A stretch of DNA of 43,169 nucleotides from Candidatus Segatella mututuai (GTDB lineage: Bacteria > Bacteroidota > Bacteroidia > Bacteroidales > Bacteroidaceae): NCBI GenBank assembly GCA_002439605.1, contig DJOI01000031.1:22957-66125 (forward strand), written 5' to 3'. Positions within the stretch are counted from its first letter, which is position 1, and each line of letters begins with the position of its first letter. Of the stretch, positions 1-9,702 are shown piece after piece. A program made the translations under genes and the position numbers. Under the pieces are notes generated by a model, which had not been told where the DNA came from, did no database searches, and saw only the letters and a list, made by a program, of their open reading frames with translations.

Positions 1-28
1 GCTAATTTAAGATGATTGCGGATATTCA

Positions 29-2422
29 TTAATTCTTTGAGAGAGTAATATAGGCAGTAGGAACACTTTTCATCGATGCACTCAATATGGCTTTACCGTA
101 TTGTTTTACCTTACTTTTCATACGCACCATGATTCTCGCTCTGCCATTGCTGGTCTGAATGACACGAGACCCAGTGGAAGTGCCCAGATTTTCTACCAAT
201 GTGGCATCCCCCACTACAGCAAAGTGAACAAACTCAGAATTATCAAGACACTTCAGACCATTAGCATCCTCTACCTGCGCCTCAACCATTAGCAAGTCCT
301 CCTCCAAAGGATAAGCCTTGAGACTGACATGGTCGGGGACATCCCAAGATGCCGTCTGATAATCCTGATAAATAAGATCCACCAACTTATTGTCACCGAC
401 AGCCTTGATTTCATTCCTTCCCTCTTGCAAGTTGACATTCCAATGGAGACCTGCCGCAGGATAGTCTTCAACCTGGCGTTTACGAAGACCTTGAGACTCA
501 CCATTGACGAAGAGTTCCACATTTTTACAATTGGAGTATACCAAGATTTCCTTTTTCTCATCTGGCTTACCCCAACGAGTCGGAACAGAGTGACCGAAGA
601 TGTGAATCATCGGTCGAGGTGACCAATAAGACTGAAATACATAATAGCTTTCCTTCGGAGTGCCATCACGTTCCACAACCCCTTTCTGGTTCACATAAGG
701 GATAGGATTGGTAGGACGAAGAGGCGTAGAGAAATCCTTGAATGTCCAAAAAGCTGTGCCTGTCAGGTTAGGAATCGTCTGCTGTTCCTTGAGCGTCCAG
801 TCGAAGAGACGCACCATATAAGTCTCAGACCAATCGCCATTCCTGTCACCCGCATTCACCGTTTCCAAGTCAGTACGCTCCGTATGTCTGCCCACATGAC
901 TATCTCCACCCCATTCCGCATGGAGGAAATGAGGGAAACGAGCGATGGCATCCTCGGTCATCTTGCGATAGTCCTTCATGGTTCCACTATACCATCCTGC
1001 CCATATCGTAGGCGAATAGACATCGGTTATATTGCTACAGAAGTCACAACGCCGAATGGTTGTCTTGCGAGTGCCATCCAACTGATGCGCCATTCTGTTG
1101 AGATGTTCCATGAAAGCATGGATACGTTCCTTGTCAAAGGTCGGGAAGTCGCCTCGCCAATCATTTTCGTTCCCCAATCCCCAAAGGATAATGGATGGGT
1201 GATTACGATGCTGGGCAATCATATTGGCAAGCATCTGCTCCGCTTGCGCTTGATACTTCTCACCGCCCAAGCCTCCACGACACCAAGGTATTTCTTCCCA
1301 CACCAAAATGCCCAAGGAGTCACAAAGTTCCAGCACCAAATCTGACTGCTGATAATGCCCCAGCCTGATGAAATTGGCACCCATATCCTTGATTTGCCGC
1401 ATCTCATGCCGTATCATATCATCGGTCATGGCGGCTCCTACCCCAGCATGGTCCTCATGGCGGTGAGTTCCATTCAAGAGAAGGCGACGACCATTCAAGA
1501 AGAAAGGTCCATGCTCCTTGAACTCATAAGTTCTAAAGCCAGCCTTCGTGGAATACTGTTGTATTGCGCCTCCGACATTCAATTGGGCTTCCAAGGTATA
1601 GAGTTGCGGATGCTCCACATCCCATATCTTCGGCTTGTCGACCTTTATCGACAAACGTATGTCTTTCTGTCCTGCCGCTAACTTCAGATTTTGATAAACC
1701 ACCTTGCCTCTCGGGTCAAGCAACCTCAAAGAGAGATAAGCAGAAGAAGCCGGGCGAGCTATGTGGACAACCGCCTCCAGCGACTTACGAGCCAAGTTGG
1801 GCATCAAGTCGACGCTCTCGATGGCTGTAGACGGTTGATAGAGAATATTTACATGACGGTAGAGACCACCATAGACATTGAAGTCGGACATGGAAGAAGG
1901 TATACGCTCTGTATTCCGACTATTGTCACAACGCACAGCCACAGGTACCTTTCCACCAAACCGCTTGGCATCCCCAGATTTCAAGAAAGCCTCCACAGCA
2001 TCGGTAACATCTATTTTCCAACGGTCATACCCACCGACATGCGAGCCGACCAAAGTGGTGTACACATAGACCTGCGTACTCTGTCCTGCCCCCTCAAATT
2101 CCAGAAACGTGCGTCCATGGACATAAGGATTCTCAATCTTGACATTCTTACGATACCACCCTGGTCCCTGGTAATAATTGACATCAGGGTCCACCGCATC
2201 AAACGCATTGAAGCAGTGGGGCAAGTTGACACTCGTCCACAGCGGAACACTCTCGGGCTTACCTGCCTGTACGGGGCGAAACACTTCCCAGGCACTTCCC
2301 ATATCCTGCCGAATAAACTGCCAGTTAGCATCTATGCGATGGCAATGAGAAACAGATTCTGTTGCCCTCACCAAGATGAGAGGCAACAGAATCAATATCA
2401 AGAGACCATACAATTTTTTCAT
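29..2422 (-). CDS. GH2 family beta-glycosidase (beta-galactosidase/beta-glucuronidase type)
   Basis: A secreted retaining exo-beta-glycosidase of 797 aa, likely periplasmic, with a signal peptide at about residues 1-21. The domain order is a sugar-binding jelly roll (about 30-195), an immunoglobulin-like domain (200-300), a TIM barrel (305-600) and C-terminal beta domains (610-797) of the DUF4982/GH2-C5 kind. The acid/base is Glu419 in GLGNEN and the nucleophile is Glu503 in HAEWGG. Asn578-Gln-Lys580-Gly matches the NxKG motif that binds the carboxylate in beta-glucuronidases, although many Bacteroidetes GH2 proteins labelled beta-galactosidase also have it, so the leaving sugar is open. It is the last gene visible of operon A, 31 bp after the other GH2 gene, and its stop lies 28 bp from the window edge, so any further downstream gene is not visible. 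The family is certain; the substrate is not. Confidence 0.9.
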   Translation of the reverse strand: MKKLYGLLILILLPLILVRATESVSHCHRIDANWQFIRQDMGSAWEVFRPVQAGKPESVPLWTSVNLPHCFNAFDAVDPDVNYYQGPGWYRKNVKIENPYVHGRTFLEFEGAGQSTQVYVYTTLVGSHVGGYDRWKIDVTDAVEAFLKSGDAKRFGGKVPVAVRCDNSRNTERIPSSMSDFNVYGGLYRHVNILYQPSTAIESVDLMPNLARKSLEAVVHIARPASSAYLSLRLLDPRGKVVYQNLKLAAGQKDIRLSIKVDKPKIWDVEHPQLYTLEAQLNVGGAIQQYSTKAGFRTYEFKEHGPFFLNGRRLLLNGTHRHEDHAGVGAAMTDDMIRHEMRQIKDMGANFIRLGHYQQSDLVLELCDSLGILVWEEIPWCRGGLGGEKYQAQAEQMLANMIAQHRNHPSIILWGLGNENDWRGDFPTFDKERIHAFMEHLNRMAHQLDGTRKTTIRRCDFCSNITDVYSPTIWAGWYSGTMKDYRKMTEDAIARFPHFLHAEWGGDSHVGRHTERTDLETVNAGDRNGDWSETYMVRLFDWTLKEQQTIPNLTGTAFWTFKDFSTPLRPTNPIPYVNQKGVVERDGTPKESYYVFQSYWSPRPMIHIFGHSVPTRWGKPDEKKEILVYSNCKNVELFVNGESQGLRKRQVEDYPAAGLHWNVNLQEGRNEIKAVGDNKLVDLIYQDYQTASWDVPDHVSLKAYPLEEDLLMVEAQVEDANGLKCLDNSEFVHFAVVGDATLVENLGTSTGSRVIQTSNGRARIMVRMKSKVKQYGKAILSASMKSVPTAYITLSKN

Positions 2423-2453
2423 GGAAATAATATTTCAAAATAGTTTATACTTT

Positions 2454-5102
2454 TTATAACTTTCTAAGTCGAATGCCTGAAAGAAAAGCCTTTCCATTAC
2501 CATAAGCAGAAAACCTAACTTCCAACCCCTCAGTTCCACATTCCACAAGATAACTTCTGCGCATGGCTGTGAAGTAACCAGCCTCAATACCTGGTTTCAG
2601 ATTAGGCTCCAGCACCTTGCCGTTCACCTCTACGGCAAATCCGCCTCCAGCACCTTGCGCATCGCCTTGTTCCTTGTCCTTGCCCAAGAGATAGATGGAC
2701 TGTGCTTGTTTCTTACGGGTATCAGCGAAGAGAAGTTCCAACTCATATCTACCTTGCGGAACATCCAAACGATACCCCTCGATGCCATCCATCATGGTTT
2801 GATAGAGCGGTCCATCCTCCGTGCATTCTATCTTAGTTTGAGTCGTAGAAGGCTTGCCACCGATGTATCCCCAGCTACCCTCAGTATAGGCACGGTCAGC
2901 CACCCAAGTTACACCGGTCTTTGCCGATTGGAAATAGCAATGGCTTCCCACATTGATGGCGATGTCGTCTATCTTCTTCGCATCAAGAGGCACCGGCTTA
3001 TAGGTTACAACCGTCTGGTCCACAACCTGTCGTCCCAAGTCCCTGACATCATCTCGGTCATCTGTCGTCCGTGCCTCCAAGCGGTTGTCACCTTCTTGCA
3101 AGTCCACATCGAAGAGGGCAAAATGATTATTGACAAGTTTCTTGCCTACCATCTTGCCATTCTGCAGCAAGGTCACTTCTGAGGCATTGGTGTACACTTT
3201 GACGGAATGGTGGGCATCCACCGTCTCCCGCTCCGGCCAATCCCTCGTGGCAATATGGAGCACAGGAACATCCTTGCGCCAGGCTGCCTGGAAATAATAA
3301 AACACATCCTTTTTCCTACGTTCAGGAGTCACCACACCCTTATTGTTGATATGCGGCATCGACTCTCCACGATTTGCCGAGGAGAAGTCCACGAAATTCC
3401 AGTAACTTCCACCTAATATATAAGGTGTATCTGATATGACTGGCAGATAGTGCTCTATATATTTCTGCTGATACTCACAAGAAAAGTCGAAAGGCTTGCC
3501 CTCGTATGTATGGATACGGAGGTCGCTACCAGCTCCCCACTCGCTCACGATAACGGGATGAGTGGGATGATTCTTGTGCTGGTCGGCGAGATAACGCTCG
3601 AAGCCTGTCAAATCTCCGCCATACCAACCTTGATAGAGATTCCAACCCAGAACCTGCGAATAGTCAGCTATATGATACTTGTTATAGTCGTCGCTACCAT
3701 GAAGCGCCATCGTCGAATGGCGAGTAGCATCCTCCTCGTGTATGATTTTCTCCAATCTGCTCGCCAAAGCCTGAATGCGAGCAATCTCTTTGTCAAAATC
3801 GTCTTGTTTAGGATACTCATTGCGCGCCTTCAACAAAATCTCGTTCATATATCCCCAAAGAATGACTGAAGGATGATTGTAATGCTGGCGAATCATCTCC
3901 CTAAGATTGCAAGCCGCATTGTCGGCAAACTCTTCATCGTCAGGCACATAGTTGACGACAGGAATTTCTTCCCATACCAACATGCCCAGTTTGTCGCACA
4001 TCTCCAAGACGGCTTCTGCCTGTGGATAATGGGCAAGACGGATGAAATTGCATCCCATGTCCTTCAACATCCGCAGGTCCTTACGGTGCATGTCGTCCTC
4101 AAGTGCCACGCCATACGGACGCCAGTCTTGATGACGGCACATGCCATTGAGCTTATAAGGCTTGCCATTAAGGAAAAATCCCTTTTCCGCATTAAACTCA
4201 CACCAGCGCAAACCCACATAGTGTTCTTGGCTATCCAAGATGCGGCTCTGCCTATCAACATCCTTAACTCGTAGTTTCTTGCCCTCCAAAAGTATGGTTT
4301 TCACCCGATAAAGCATAGGATTCTCTGGCGACCAAAGCACAGGTGACTTAATCTGAGGAAAAGCAGTTTGGCATATTTGCGTTTGATTTGCCTTCAATCT
4401 CACCGTCTTCTTGACTGTAGAGACTATCTTGCCATCTGGCGCATAGAGCGTATGGACCAGATAGCAGTCCTTGTCTTGCGCATCATCATTGCGAAGACGA
4501 CACCTGACATTGATGTCAGCCTTATCAGCAGACACATGTTGAGTGCTCACGAACACGCCATCCGAACCATCTTCGGTCATGGAGAAATGCTGTAAGTTCG
4601 TGGTTATCAACTTTACATTGCGATAGATGCCGCCCATGAAAGTAAAATCGGCAGAGATAGGAGCCACATGGCGGTCGGCATTATCGACTGTGATTAGAAT
4701 TTCGTTAGAACAATCATCCAACGATTTAGCCCGTCTCAAGAAAGGAGTGAGGTCGGCGACCGAGGCTGTATAGCCGCCTCGGTGTTCGCCTACCTTCTTA
4801 CCATTTATATAGATCGTAGATGTTTTATTTGCTGCCTCCAACTTGAGGAAGTAGCGCTTGTTTGTTTCTATAGGCAATCGCAATATTCGTTTGTAGCTGC
4901 ACTTTCCCTGCTTATAAGCACTTGTCTCATAAGCATCTGTGTTCCATGTGTGGGGCAAGGCAACAGCCTTCCATTTCACTTGGTTGTCACTAAATGACCA
5001 ACCATCGTTGAGCGACTGGGTGATGCTCTGAGCGAACACCCCACCCTCCACGGTGGTTGCCAAGAAGATTGCAGCTACTAATCTTTTCATCTTCATGTAC
5101 AT
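2454..5102 (-). CDS. GH2 family beta-glycosidase with C-terminal malectin-like domain
   Basis: A second secreted GH2 enzyme, 882 aa. The N-terminus offers Met1, Met3 and Met5; the signal peptide fits best from Met5 (start 5090), ending near residue 25. The sugar-binding, Ig-like and TIM-barrel domains fill residues 28 to about 610. Glu421 in YMNE is the acid/base and Glu521 in SEWGAG the nucleophile. Asn586-Asn-Lys588-Gly is again an NxKG motif. After a beta domain (615-700), residues 711-882 form an extra module that resembles the malectin-like or carbohydrate-binding tails of other Bacteroidetes GH2 proteins. The gene sits 31 bp after the lyase-GH88 gene. A role in removing terminal beta-linked sugars or uronic acids from oligosaccharides made by the lyase is inferred. 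The two GH2 enzymes differ in tail and in active-site surroundings, so they probably act on different linkages. Confidence 0.9.
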   Translation of the reverse strand: MYMKMKRLVAAIFLATTVEGGVFAQSITQSLNDGWSFSDNQVKWKAVALPHTWNTDAYETSAYKQGKCSYKRILRLPIETNKRYFLKLEAANKTSTIYINGKKVGEHRGGYTASVADLTPFLRRAKSLDDCSNEILITVDNADRHVAPISADFTFMGGIYRNVKLITTNLQHFSMTEDGSDGVFVSTQHVSADKADINVRCRLRNDDAQDKDCYLVHTLYAPDGKIVSTVKKTVRLKANQTQICQTAFPQIKSPVLWSPENPMLYRVKTILLEGKKLRVKDVDRQSRILDSQEHYVGLRWCEFNAEKGFFLNGKPYKLNGMCRHQDWRPYGVALEDDMHRKDLRMLKDMGCNFIRLAHYPQAEAVLEMCDKLGMLVWEEIPVVNYVPDDEEFADNAACNLREMIRQHYNHPSVILWGYMNEILLKARNEYPKQDDFDKEIARIQALASRLEKIIHEEDATRHSTMALHGSDDYNKYHIADYSQVLGWNLYQGWYGGDLTGFERYLADQHKNHPTHPVIVSEWGAGSDLRIHTYEGKPFDFSCEYQQKYIEHYLPVISDTPYILGGSYWNFVDFSSANRGESMPHINNKGVVTPERRKKDVFYYFQAAWRKDVPVLHIATRDWPERETVDAHHSVKVYTNASEVTLLQNGKMVGKKLVNNHFALFDVDLQEGDNRLEARTTDDRDDVRDLGRQVVDQTVVTYKPVPLDAKKIDDIAINVGSHCYFQSAKTGVTWVADRAYTEGSWGYIGGKPSTTQTKIECTEDGPLYQTMMDGIEGYRLDVPQGRYELELLFADTRKKQAQSIYLLGKDKEQGDAQGAGGGFAVEVNGKVLEPNLKPGIEAGYFTAMRRSYLVECGTEGLEVRFSAYGNGKAFLSGIRLRKL

Positions 5103-5133
5103 CTATATCATGTTATAAAGTTAGTTATCGTTC

Positions 5134-7455
5134 CTATAACTCATCTTCCAACTGTGCCTTGCGCCGCAAAGCCTCCAAGTAGAAATAGTCGGCATAATTG
5201 ATTGGTACGTCTATCTCACTATTGGCTGGCTTGTGACCTGTGGAATGTAGCAAGAGGAATCCTTGGTGGGTTCCCACCGGAGCTTGATAATGATCTATGA
5301 GCGAGTTTACAATCTTATCGGCATACGCACGATATTGCTTGCCTTCCTCTGCTGGCACATAGCCACACAACTCATAGAAAGCCGAAGCTACCAATGCTGC
5401 TGCCGATGCATCTCGGGGAGCATTCGGGATAGCAGGATCCTTCATATCCCAATAGAAGATACCATCCTCAGGCATGTTCTTGAGTGAGAACAGAAACTTG
5501 GCGACACCTTGTGCTTGCTCCAAGTAACGCTTGTCATGAGTATAACGATAGCACATCGTATAACCATAGAGCGCCCAACCTTGTCCACGGCTCCAGAAGG
5601 AGTCGTCACTATAGCCTTGATGTGTCACCTTCATGCGGACAGCTCCTGTCTGAGGATCATAATCCACAACATGATAGGAGGAATAGTCGCCACGGAAATG
5701 ATTCCTCATAGTCGTATTGGCATGGCTGACAGCAATCTTATAGAAAGTAGAGTCACCCGTCAACTTAGTCGCTTCGAAAAGCATCTCCAAGTTCATCATG
5801 TTGTCGATGATGACTGGGAATTTCCACTTGTCACGGTTATGATCCCAGGAGCGGATGCAACCCACCTTGGGTGAATAGCGAGTTATCAACGTGCGAGCCG
5901 CCTGCAACATCACGTCACGATAAGACTGCTCACCCGTCAACTGATATGCCTTGCCGAAGGAATCGCCTATCATAAAGCCTAAGTCGTGGGTTCCCCGATG
6001 CCATTTGGCACGCTCTATCAACCAAGTGTTGCTCACAGCATTCTCTCTCCAAAACTGCTCATGGGTGTATTGATACATTTGCCAGAGACTTCCAGCAAAG
6101 AAACCAGAGCACCAATCTTTCGGACCAACGAGCACCAAGTTGCCATTCTTGTCTATGCTTCGAGGAGTCACACGTCCATCCTTTGCTGTCTTTCGAGCTT
6201 CCTCCGTACACTTCAAAGCATATCTCAGTTGCTCATCAGCCTCAGCCATCGCATTGTCTACCTTGGTAGGTTTCTCATACAAGAGCACGAAGAGGTCGCT
6301 CCAATCACGCAACTTGTTATGGCGATAGAGATGCAAATAGTCCCTATGCGACTCATCGAGCGTGTAAGCACGGTAATAGTCCTTTGCCATCTCCTGCTGT
6401 TTGTCTTCCCACCCACTGATTTGCCGATAAGGCCATTCCTTCACACACTTTCCCATGTATGGAGCCAAGAAGTCCATCGCCTTGAAGAAGCTATGCTCGC
6501 CTATCTCACAATACTTACGGATATCTAATCCTTGATGCTTTGCCATCAACAAAAGGTCGATGATATGAGCAAGATTATATTGGGAATAACCGAAAGCCAA
6601 GGTACGGCGCAACTCGAAAGGTTGCTTGCCATCTGGTTCTATCTGAGTAGCAATACGACGTTCCGGAAATTTGGCGAGGATGTCATTGAACACCTTTTTA
6701 TTTCCTGTATAGAGGGCGTATGCCGCCACTTGCACATCGTATGCCGTGGCGTGGTTGTTCTTCTGATTACTCTCTTCCAAGGCCTGCGGATCTGTCAAGA
6801 GCCAATTCATCAACTGCGAGAACCAAGCCTTCAACTGTCTGGAATCTTTCGCCGTGAACGACTTAGACTTCTCCAAGAGCTGCACGCCATCCAACATCTC
6901 CACAAAGGAATAAGCATCTATGACACCATAGCATCTGCCATCGTAGCGTCCTGGGATATGCTGTGCATAACGCAAATTGGGGTTCATCTTAGTAGCCTTG
7001 TCAAAAAACCAAACACGAATCAGCTCGGTTGCTTTCTTGGCATATTTCTCATCTCCGGAAAAGTAATAAGCCAAAGACAAGCGATATATCGCATTTGCCA
7101 TCGTCGAGAGTTTGTTGCGATCAAATTTATTCAACTCTGGATTGGAAATGCCATCACGTATGATGTATGGAAGTCCATCAGCCTTCGACTTGTCTGGCCA
7201 AGCATAGCGAGCCAAACTCACATAGTCGTGCTTCGTGCCACTCGAAGGAGTGTAATCCTTGCTCATCACTGAAAGCGGTCTTAGTGACAAGTCTTTGTTG
7301 GCTTGCCGCACCAAAGCCTTATAAGACAAACTATAGGCAGCATCCGCCAAATGTTGCTTGGCATAGGCAAGCTGCCTTGCATCCAAGATGGACTGGGCAA
7401 ATGTGCCTGCCGACATAGTCAGCAGGACACACATTGCAATTATATTCTTTCTCAT
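5134..7455 (-). CDS. Polysaccharide lyase (alginate-lyase fold) fused to GH88 unsaturated glucuronyl hydrolase
   Basis: A 773-aa secreted bifunctional enzyme with a signal peptide at 1-20. Residues about 60-390 match the alginate_lyase alpha/alpha-toroid family (as in PL5/PL38): GRYDGRCYGVID near 169-180, NQKNNHATAYDVQ at 230-242 with the Asn-Asn-His typical of the active site, and an FGYSQYN segment near 288-294. Residues about 400-765 are a GH88 domain: WCSGFFAGSLW at 448-458, HDLGF with Asp491, and IIDNMMNL with Asp551, the two aspartates that hydrate the 4,5-double bond in GH88 enzymes. The first half would cut a uronic-acid-containing chain by beta-elimination and the second would remove the unsaturated uronate produced. 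The gene starts 5 bp after the small lipoprotein gene, so it is co-transcribed with susCD. Which uronan is cut cannot be read from the sequence. Confidence 0.85.
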   Translation of the reverse strand: MRKNIIAMCVLLTMSAGTFAQSILDARQLAYAKQHLADAAYSLSYKALVRQANKDLSLRPLSVMSKDYTPSSGTKHDYVSLARYAWPDKSKADGLPYIIRDGISNPELNKFDRNKLSTMANAIYRLSLAYYFSGDEKYAKKATELIRVWFFDKATKMNPNLRYAQHIPGRYDGRCYGVIDAYSFVEMLDGVQLLEKSKSFTAKDSRQLKAWFSQLMNWLLTDPQALEESNQKNNHATAYDVQVAAYALYTGNKKVFNDILAKFPERRIATQIEPDGKQPFELRRTLAFGYSQYNLAHIIDLLLMAKHQGLDIRKYCEIGEHSFFKAMDFLAPYMGKCVKEWPYRQISGWEDKQQEMAKDYYRAYTLDESHRDYLHLYRHNKLRDWSDLFVLLYEKPTKVDNAMAEADEQLRYALKCTEEARKTAKDGRVTPRSIDKNGNLVLVGPKDWCSGFFAGSLWQMYQYTHEQFWRENAVSNTWLIERAKWHRGTHDLGFMIGDSFGKAYQLTGEQSYRDVMLQAARTLITRYSPKVGCIRSWDHNRDKWKFPVIIDNMMNLEMLFEATKLTGDSTFYKIAVSHANTTMRNHFRGDYSSYHVVDYDPQTGAVRMKVTHQGYSDDSFWSRGQGWALYGYTMCYRYTHDKRYLEQAQGVAKFLFSLKNMPEDGIFYWDMKDPAIPNAPRDASAAALVASAFYELCGYVPAEEGKQYRAYADKIVNSLIDHYQAPVGTHQGFLLLHSTGHKPANSEIDVPINYADYFYLEALRRKAQLEDEL

Positions 7456-7460
7456 AACGA

Positions 7461-8006
7461 TTAGTTCAATTTTACCGTTACCTTATGGTTCTCTGTAAAA
7501 GCACGTACCGAATACTTATCGGTCTGGACTATATAGGTGTTTGTGAAAGAGATGGCATCGTCGCCAGTTCGACTTGGGTTCCAAGTGGTTACTGTCACAC
7601 TACCAGTCTTATTACTCAAAGCCTTAATATTGATATTCTTGTCACCCTTGGCACAGTTCTCCCATACCACCTTATAGCCACCATTGCTTTCTGGAATCAA
7701 CTCATTACCGTTGTCGTCAAGCACCTGGTAATCTACACCCAACTGCAAGTCATCGCTAACCGTATAATAAGCAACCTCGGCATTCACGCCATTCTGAGGA
7801 CGTTCGCTCCAGAAATGGGTGGCGATAATCGCCGTCTCGCCATTGGCAATATTAAAAACTACGTCATTTTTAAACTTGCCCCAATCCTCAAAGCCATAGA
7901 AATATTCATGCTCCAAAGCAGGATCTGTGCTCCAGTCGTCATCACTACAACTTGTGAAAGTCAAGCCGAAGACAAGAGCCATCATTGCAAATAATATCTT
8001 TTTCAT
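7461..8006 (-). CDS. Small SusE-position surface lipoprotein
   Basis: A 181-aa lipoprotein. The signal peptide ends in the lipobox LTFTSC with Cys20, followed at once by Ser-Asp-Asp-Asp, the acidic pattern that marks Bacteroidetes lipoproteins for the cell surface. The mature part looks all-beta (segments near 45-180) and I recognise no enzymatic motif. It lies 32 bp after susD and 5 bp before the lyase-GH88 gene, the place where SusE/SusF-like glycan-binding proteins usually sit, but it is much shorter than most of them. A role in binding the glycan at the surface is inferred from position only. Confidence 0.75.
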   Translation of the reverse strand: MKKILFAMMALVFGLTFTSCSDDDWSTDPALEHEYFYGFEDWGKFKNDVVFNIANGETAIIATHFWSERPQNGVNAEVAYYTVSDDLQLGVDYQVLDDNGNELIPESNGGYKVVWENCAKGDKNINIKALSNKTGSVTVTTWNPSRTGDDAISFTNTYIVQTDKYSVRAFTENHKVTVKLN

Positions 8007-8038
8007 TATTATTTTCTCTTTTAATGTTCAACAATCGT

Positions 8039-9688
8039 TTACCACTTAGGATTCTGCTTAACATTACCATCGCTGGTAGCAATCTCATAAGTAGGGATAG
8101 GATAAAGATAGTCTTTGTCTGGATCAAACTTACGACCATCAGCTTGTTCTATAACGTAGAAATCCTTTGTTTCGTATGCCTGCTTTCCATTAAGCCTACC
8201 ATTTTCATCGGTCAAGAACTTCTCAAACTCCGCACGTTTGGTTGTCGTCTCAGAATCTATGAACTTTGCGCCAATGACAGCCTTAGGGAGCACATTCTCT
8301 GCTATTTTCCAACGGATGATGTCGTTATAGCGGATATTCTCGTCAATAAATTCCATCAGACGCTCTCGACGAATCTCGTCACGCATGTTCAGGTCATGGG
8401 CTACAACAAAGGCATTGGTCAACTTGACGGTCATACCTGCACGCTTACGCACTTCATTTACAGTCACATCAAGTTGGGCATCCGTGATAGACCCATTCAA
8501 CTCATAAAGAGCCTCCGCATATGAGAGCAACACCTCGGCATAACGAATAATCATCTTATCAACTGTCTCCTTGGAGTTGGTCTGCCATTGGTCAAGCATA
8601 AAGCCCTTCTTGATGGAATATCCCTTATGATAAGCAAAAGGAATAAAAGCACCCTTGTAAGCCTCTTCACCTATTTTATATAAGGTCATGCTCAAACGAG
8701 GGTCTCGGTTTTTGAACACATCGTCATAACTTGTCTCATCCTTGATGACCAAGGAGCTTTTTTCACGTGGAAGTCCGTCTGTATATAAAAACTGATCTAC
8801 CGCACCACGAGTCACAGAGGCTGTGTTCTCCAACTGGCGGGAGTTGCCATGCGTGATGGTACCTGCATCGTTAGGTCCATAGACCTTCACAAAGACGTTC
8901 TCTTTGTTTTGGCGACCTTCGCCATCAAAATAGAACAGTTTTTGAAAGTCTGGATACAAACTATGCTTGCCTTCCCTTATCATCTCTTCAGCAGCACTGA
9001 TACACTTCTGCAAATGAGCCTGCCAGTTACTACCCAAGTTATGATACTTAGAAAATGTACCCTCATAAAGACCAATGCGAGTAAGCAAGCCCAAGGCTGC
9101 GGATTTGGATACACGTCCCCAATTAGTTGCATCAGACACCTTGTCTATATCAGGAAGATACTCAAACGCGAAATCCAAATCCTCATAGCACTGTTGAATA
9201 ACTTCCTCACGAGGAGTACGACCTTTCTTGATTTCTGGGTCGCTGGTCGTATCAAACGCCTTCAGCACCAATGGTACATCACCATATTTCTTTACCAACT
9301 CGAAATAGTGATAAGCACGGAAAAAGCGAGCCTCCGCTATCCAACGGTTCTTGACAGCCTCCGTCTGAGCAGAAGCGCTGATTTTCTCGATGGCATTGTT
9401 GCACTTACCTATTCTATTATAAGGATTTGTCCAATCGCTCGATGTGGCAGGAACAGTCCAGTTACCACTAGACACATCGTTAGAGCCACCGCTTGTCATG
9501 TCATCAGCCCGATAGTCGTGCCAAAAGCCATCTAAATCAGTATAGAAACGATTGCAAGCTCCCCGAAAATCACTCTCCGACTTCCAAAAGTTAGTATCTG
9601 ACAAGGTTGTCTCAGGATATCTGTCCAATTCGCAACTTGCCAAGCCCAATGTCACAAGGGCCATTACAAACAAATATATCTTTTTCAT
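8039..9688 (-). CDS. SusD/RagB-family outer-membrane glycan-binding lipoprotein (operon A)
   Basis: The lipoprotein lid of the SusCD importer. The reading frame is open from 9733, but I chose the ATG at 9688 because the protein then starts MKKIYLFVMALVTLGLASC with lipobox Cys19, and because it leaves a 14-bp gap after susC instead of an overlap. The mature protein is about 530 aa, the usual SusD length. It shows the N-terminal SusD pattern (DTNFWKSESDF, then NAIEKI and RFFRAYHYFELVKKYGDVPLV of the TPR scaffold) and the C-terminal RagB/SusD region (DEIRRERLMEFIDENIRYNDIIRWK, near 455-480). It would bind oligosaccharide at the surface and close over its SusC partner. It belongs to a different subtype from the operon B SusD. 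Confidence 0.93.
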   Translation of the reverse strand: MKKIYLFVMALVTLGLASCELDRYPETTLSDTNFWKSESDFRGACNRFYTDLDGFWHDYRADDMTSGGSNDVSSGNWTVPATSSDWTNPYNRIGKCNNAIEKISASAQTEAVKNRWIAEARFFRAYHYFELVKKYGDVPLVLKAFDTTSDPEIKKGRTPREEVIQQCYEDLDFAFEYLPDIDKVSDATNWGRVSKSAALGLLTRIGLYEGTFSKYHNLGSNWQAHLQKCISAAEEMIREGKHSLYPDFQKLFYFDGEGRQNKENVFVKVYGPNDAGTITHGNSRQLENTASVTRGAVDQFLYTDGLPREKSSLVIKDETSYDDVFKNRDPRLSMTLYKIGEEAYKGAFIPFAYHKGYSIKKGFMLDQWQTNSKETVDKMIIRYAEVLLSYAEALYELNGSITDAQLDVTVNEVRKRAGMTVKLTNAFVVAHDLNMRDEIRRERLMEFIDENIRYNDIIRWKIAENVLPKAVIGAKFIDSETTTKRAEFEKFLTDENGRLNGKQAYETKDFYVIEQADGRKFDPDKDYLYPIPTYEIATSDGNVKQNPKW

Positions 9689-9702
9689 ATCGAAGTTTTT
9701 TT

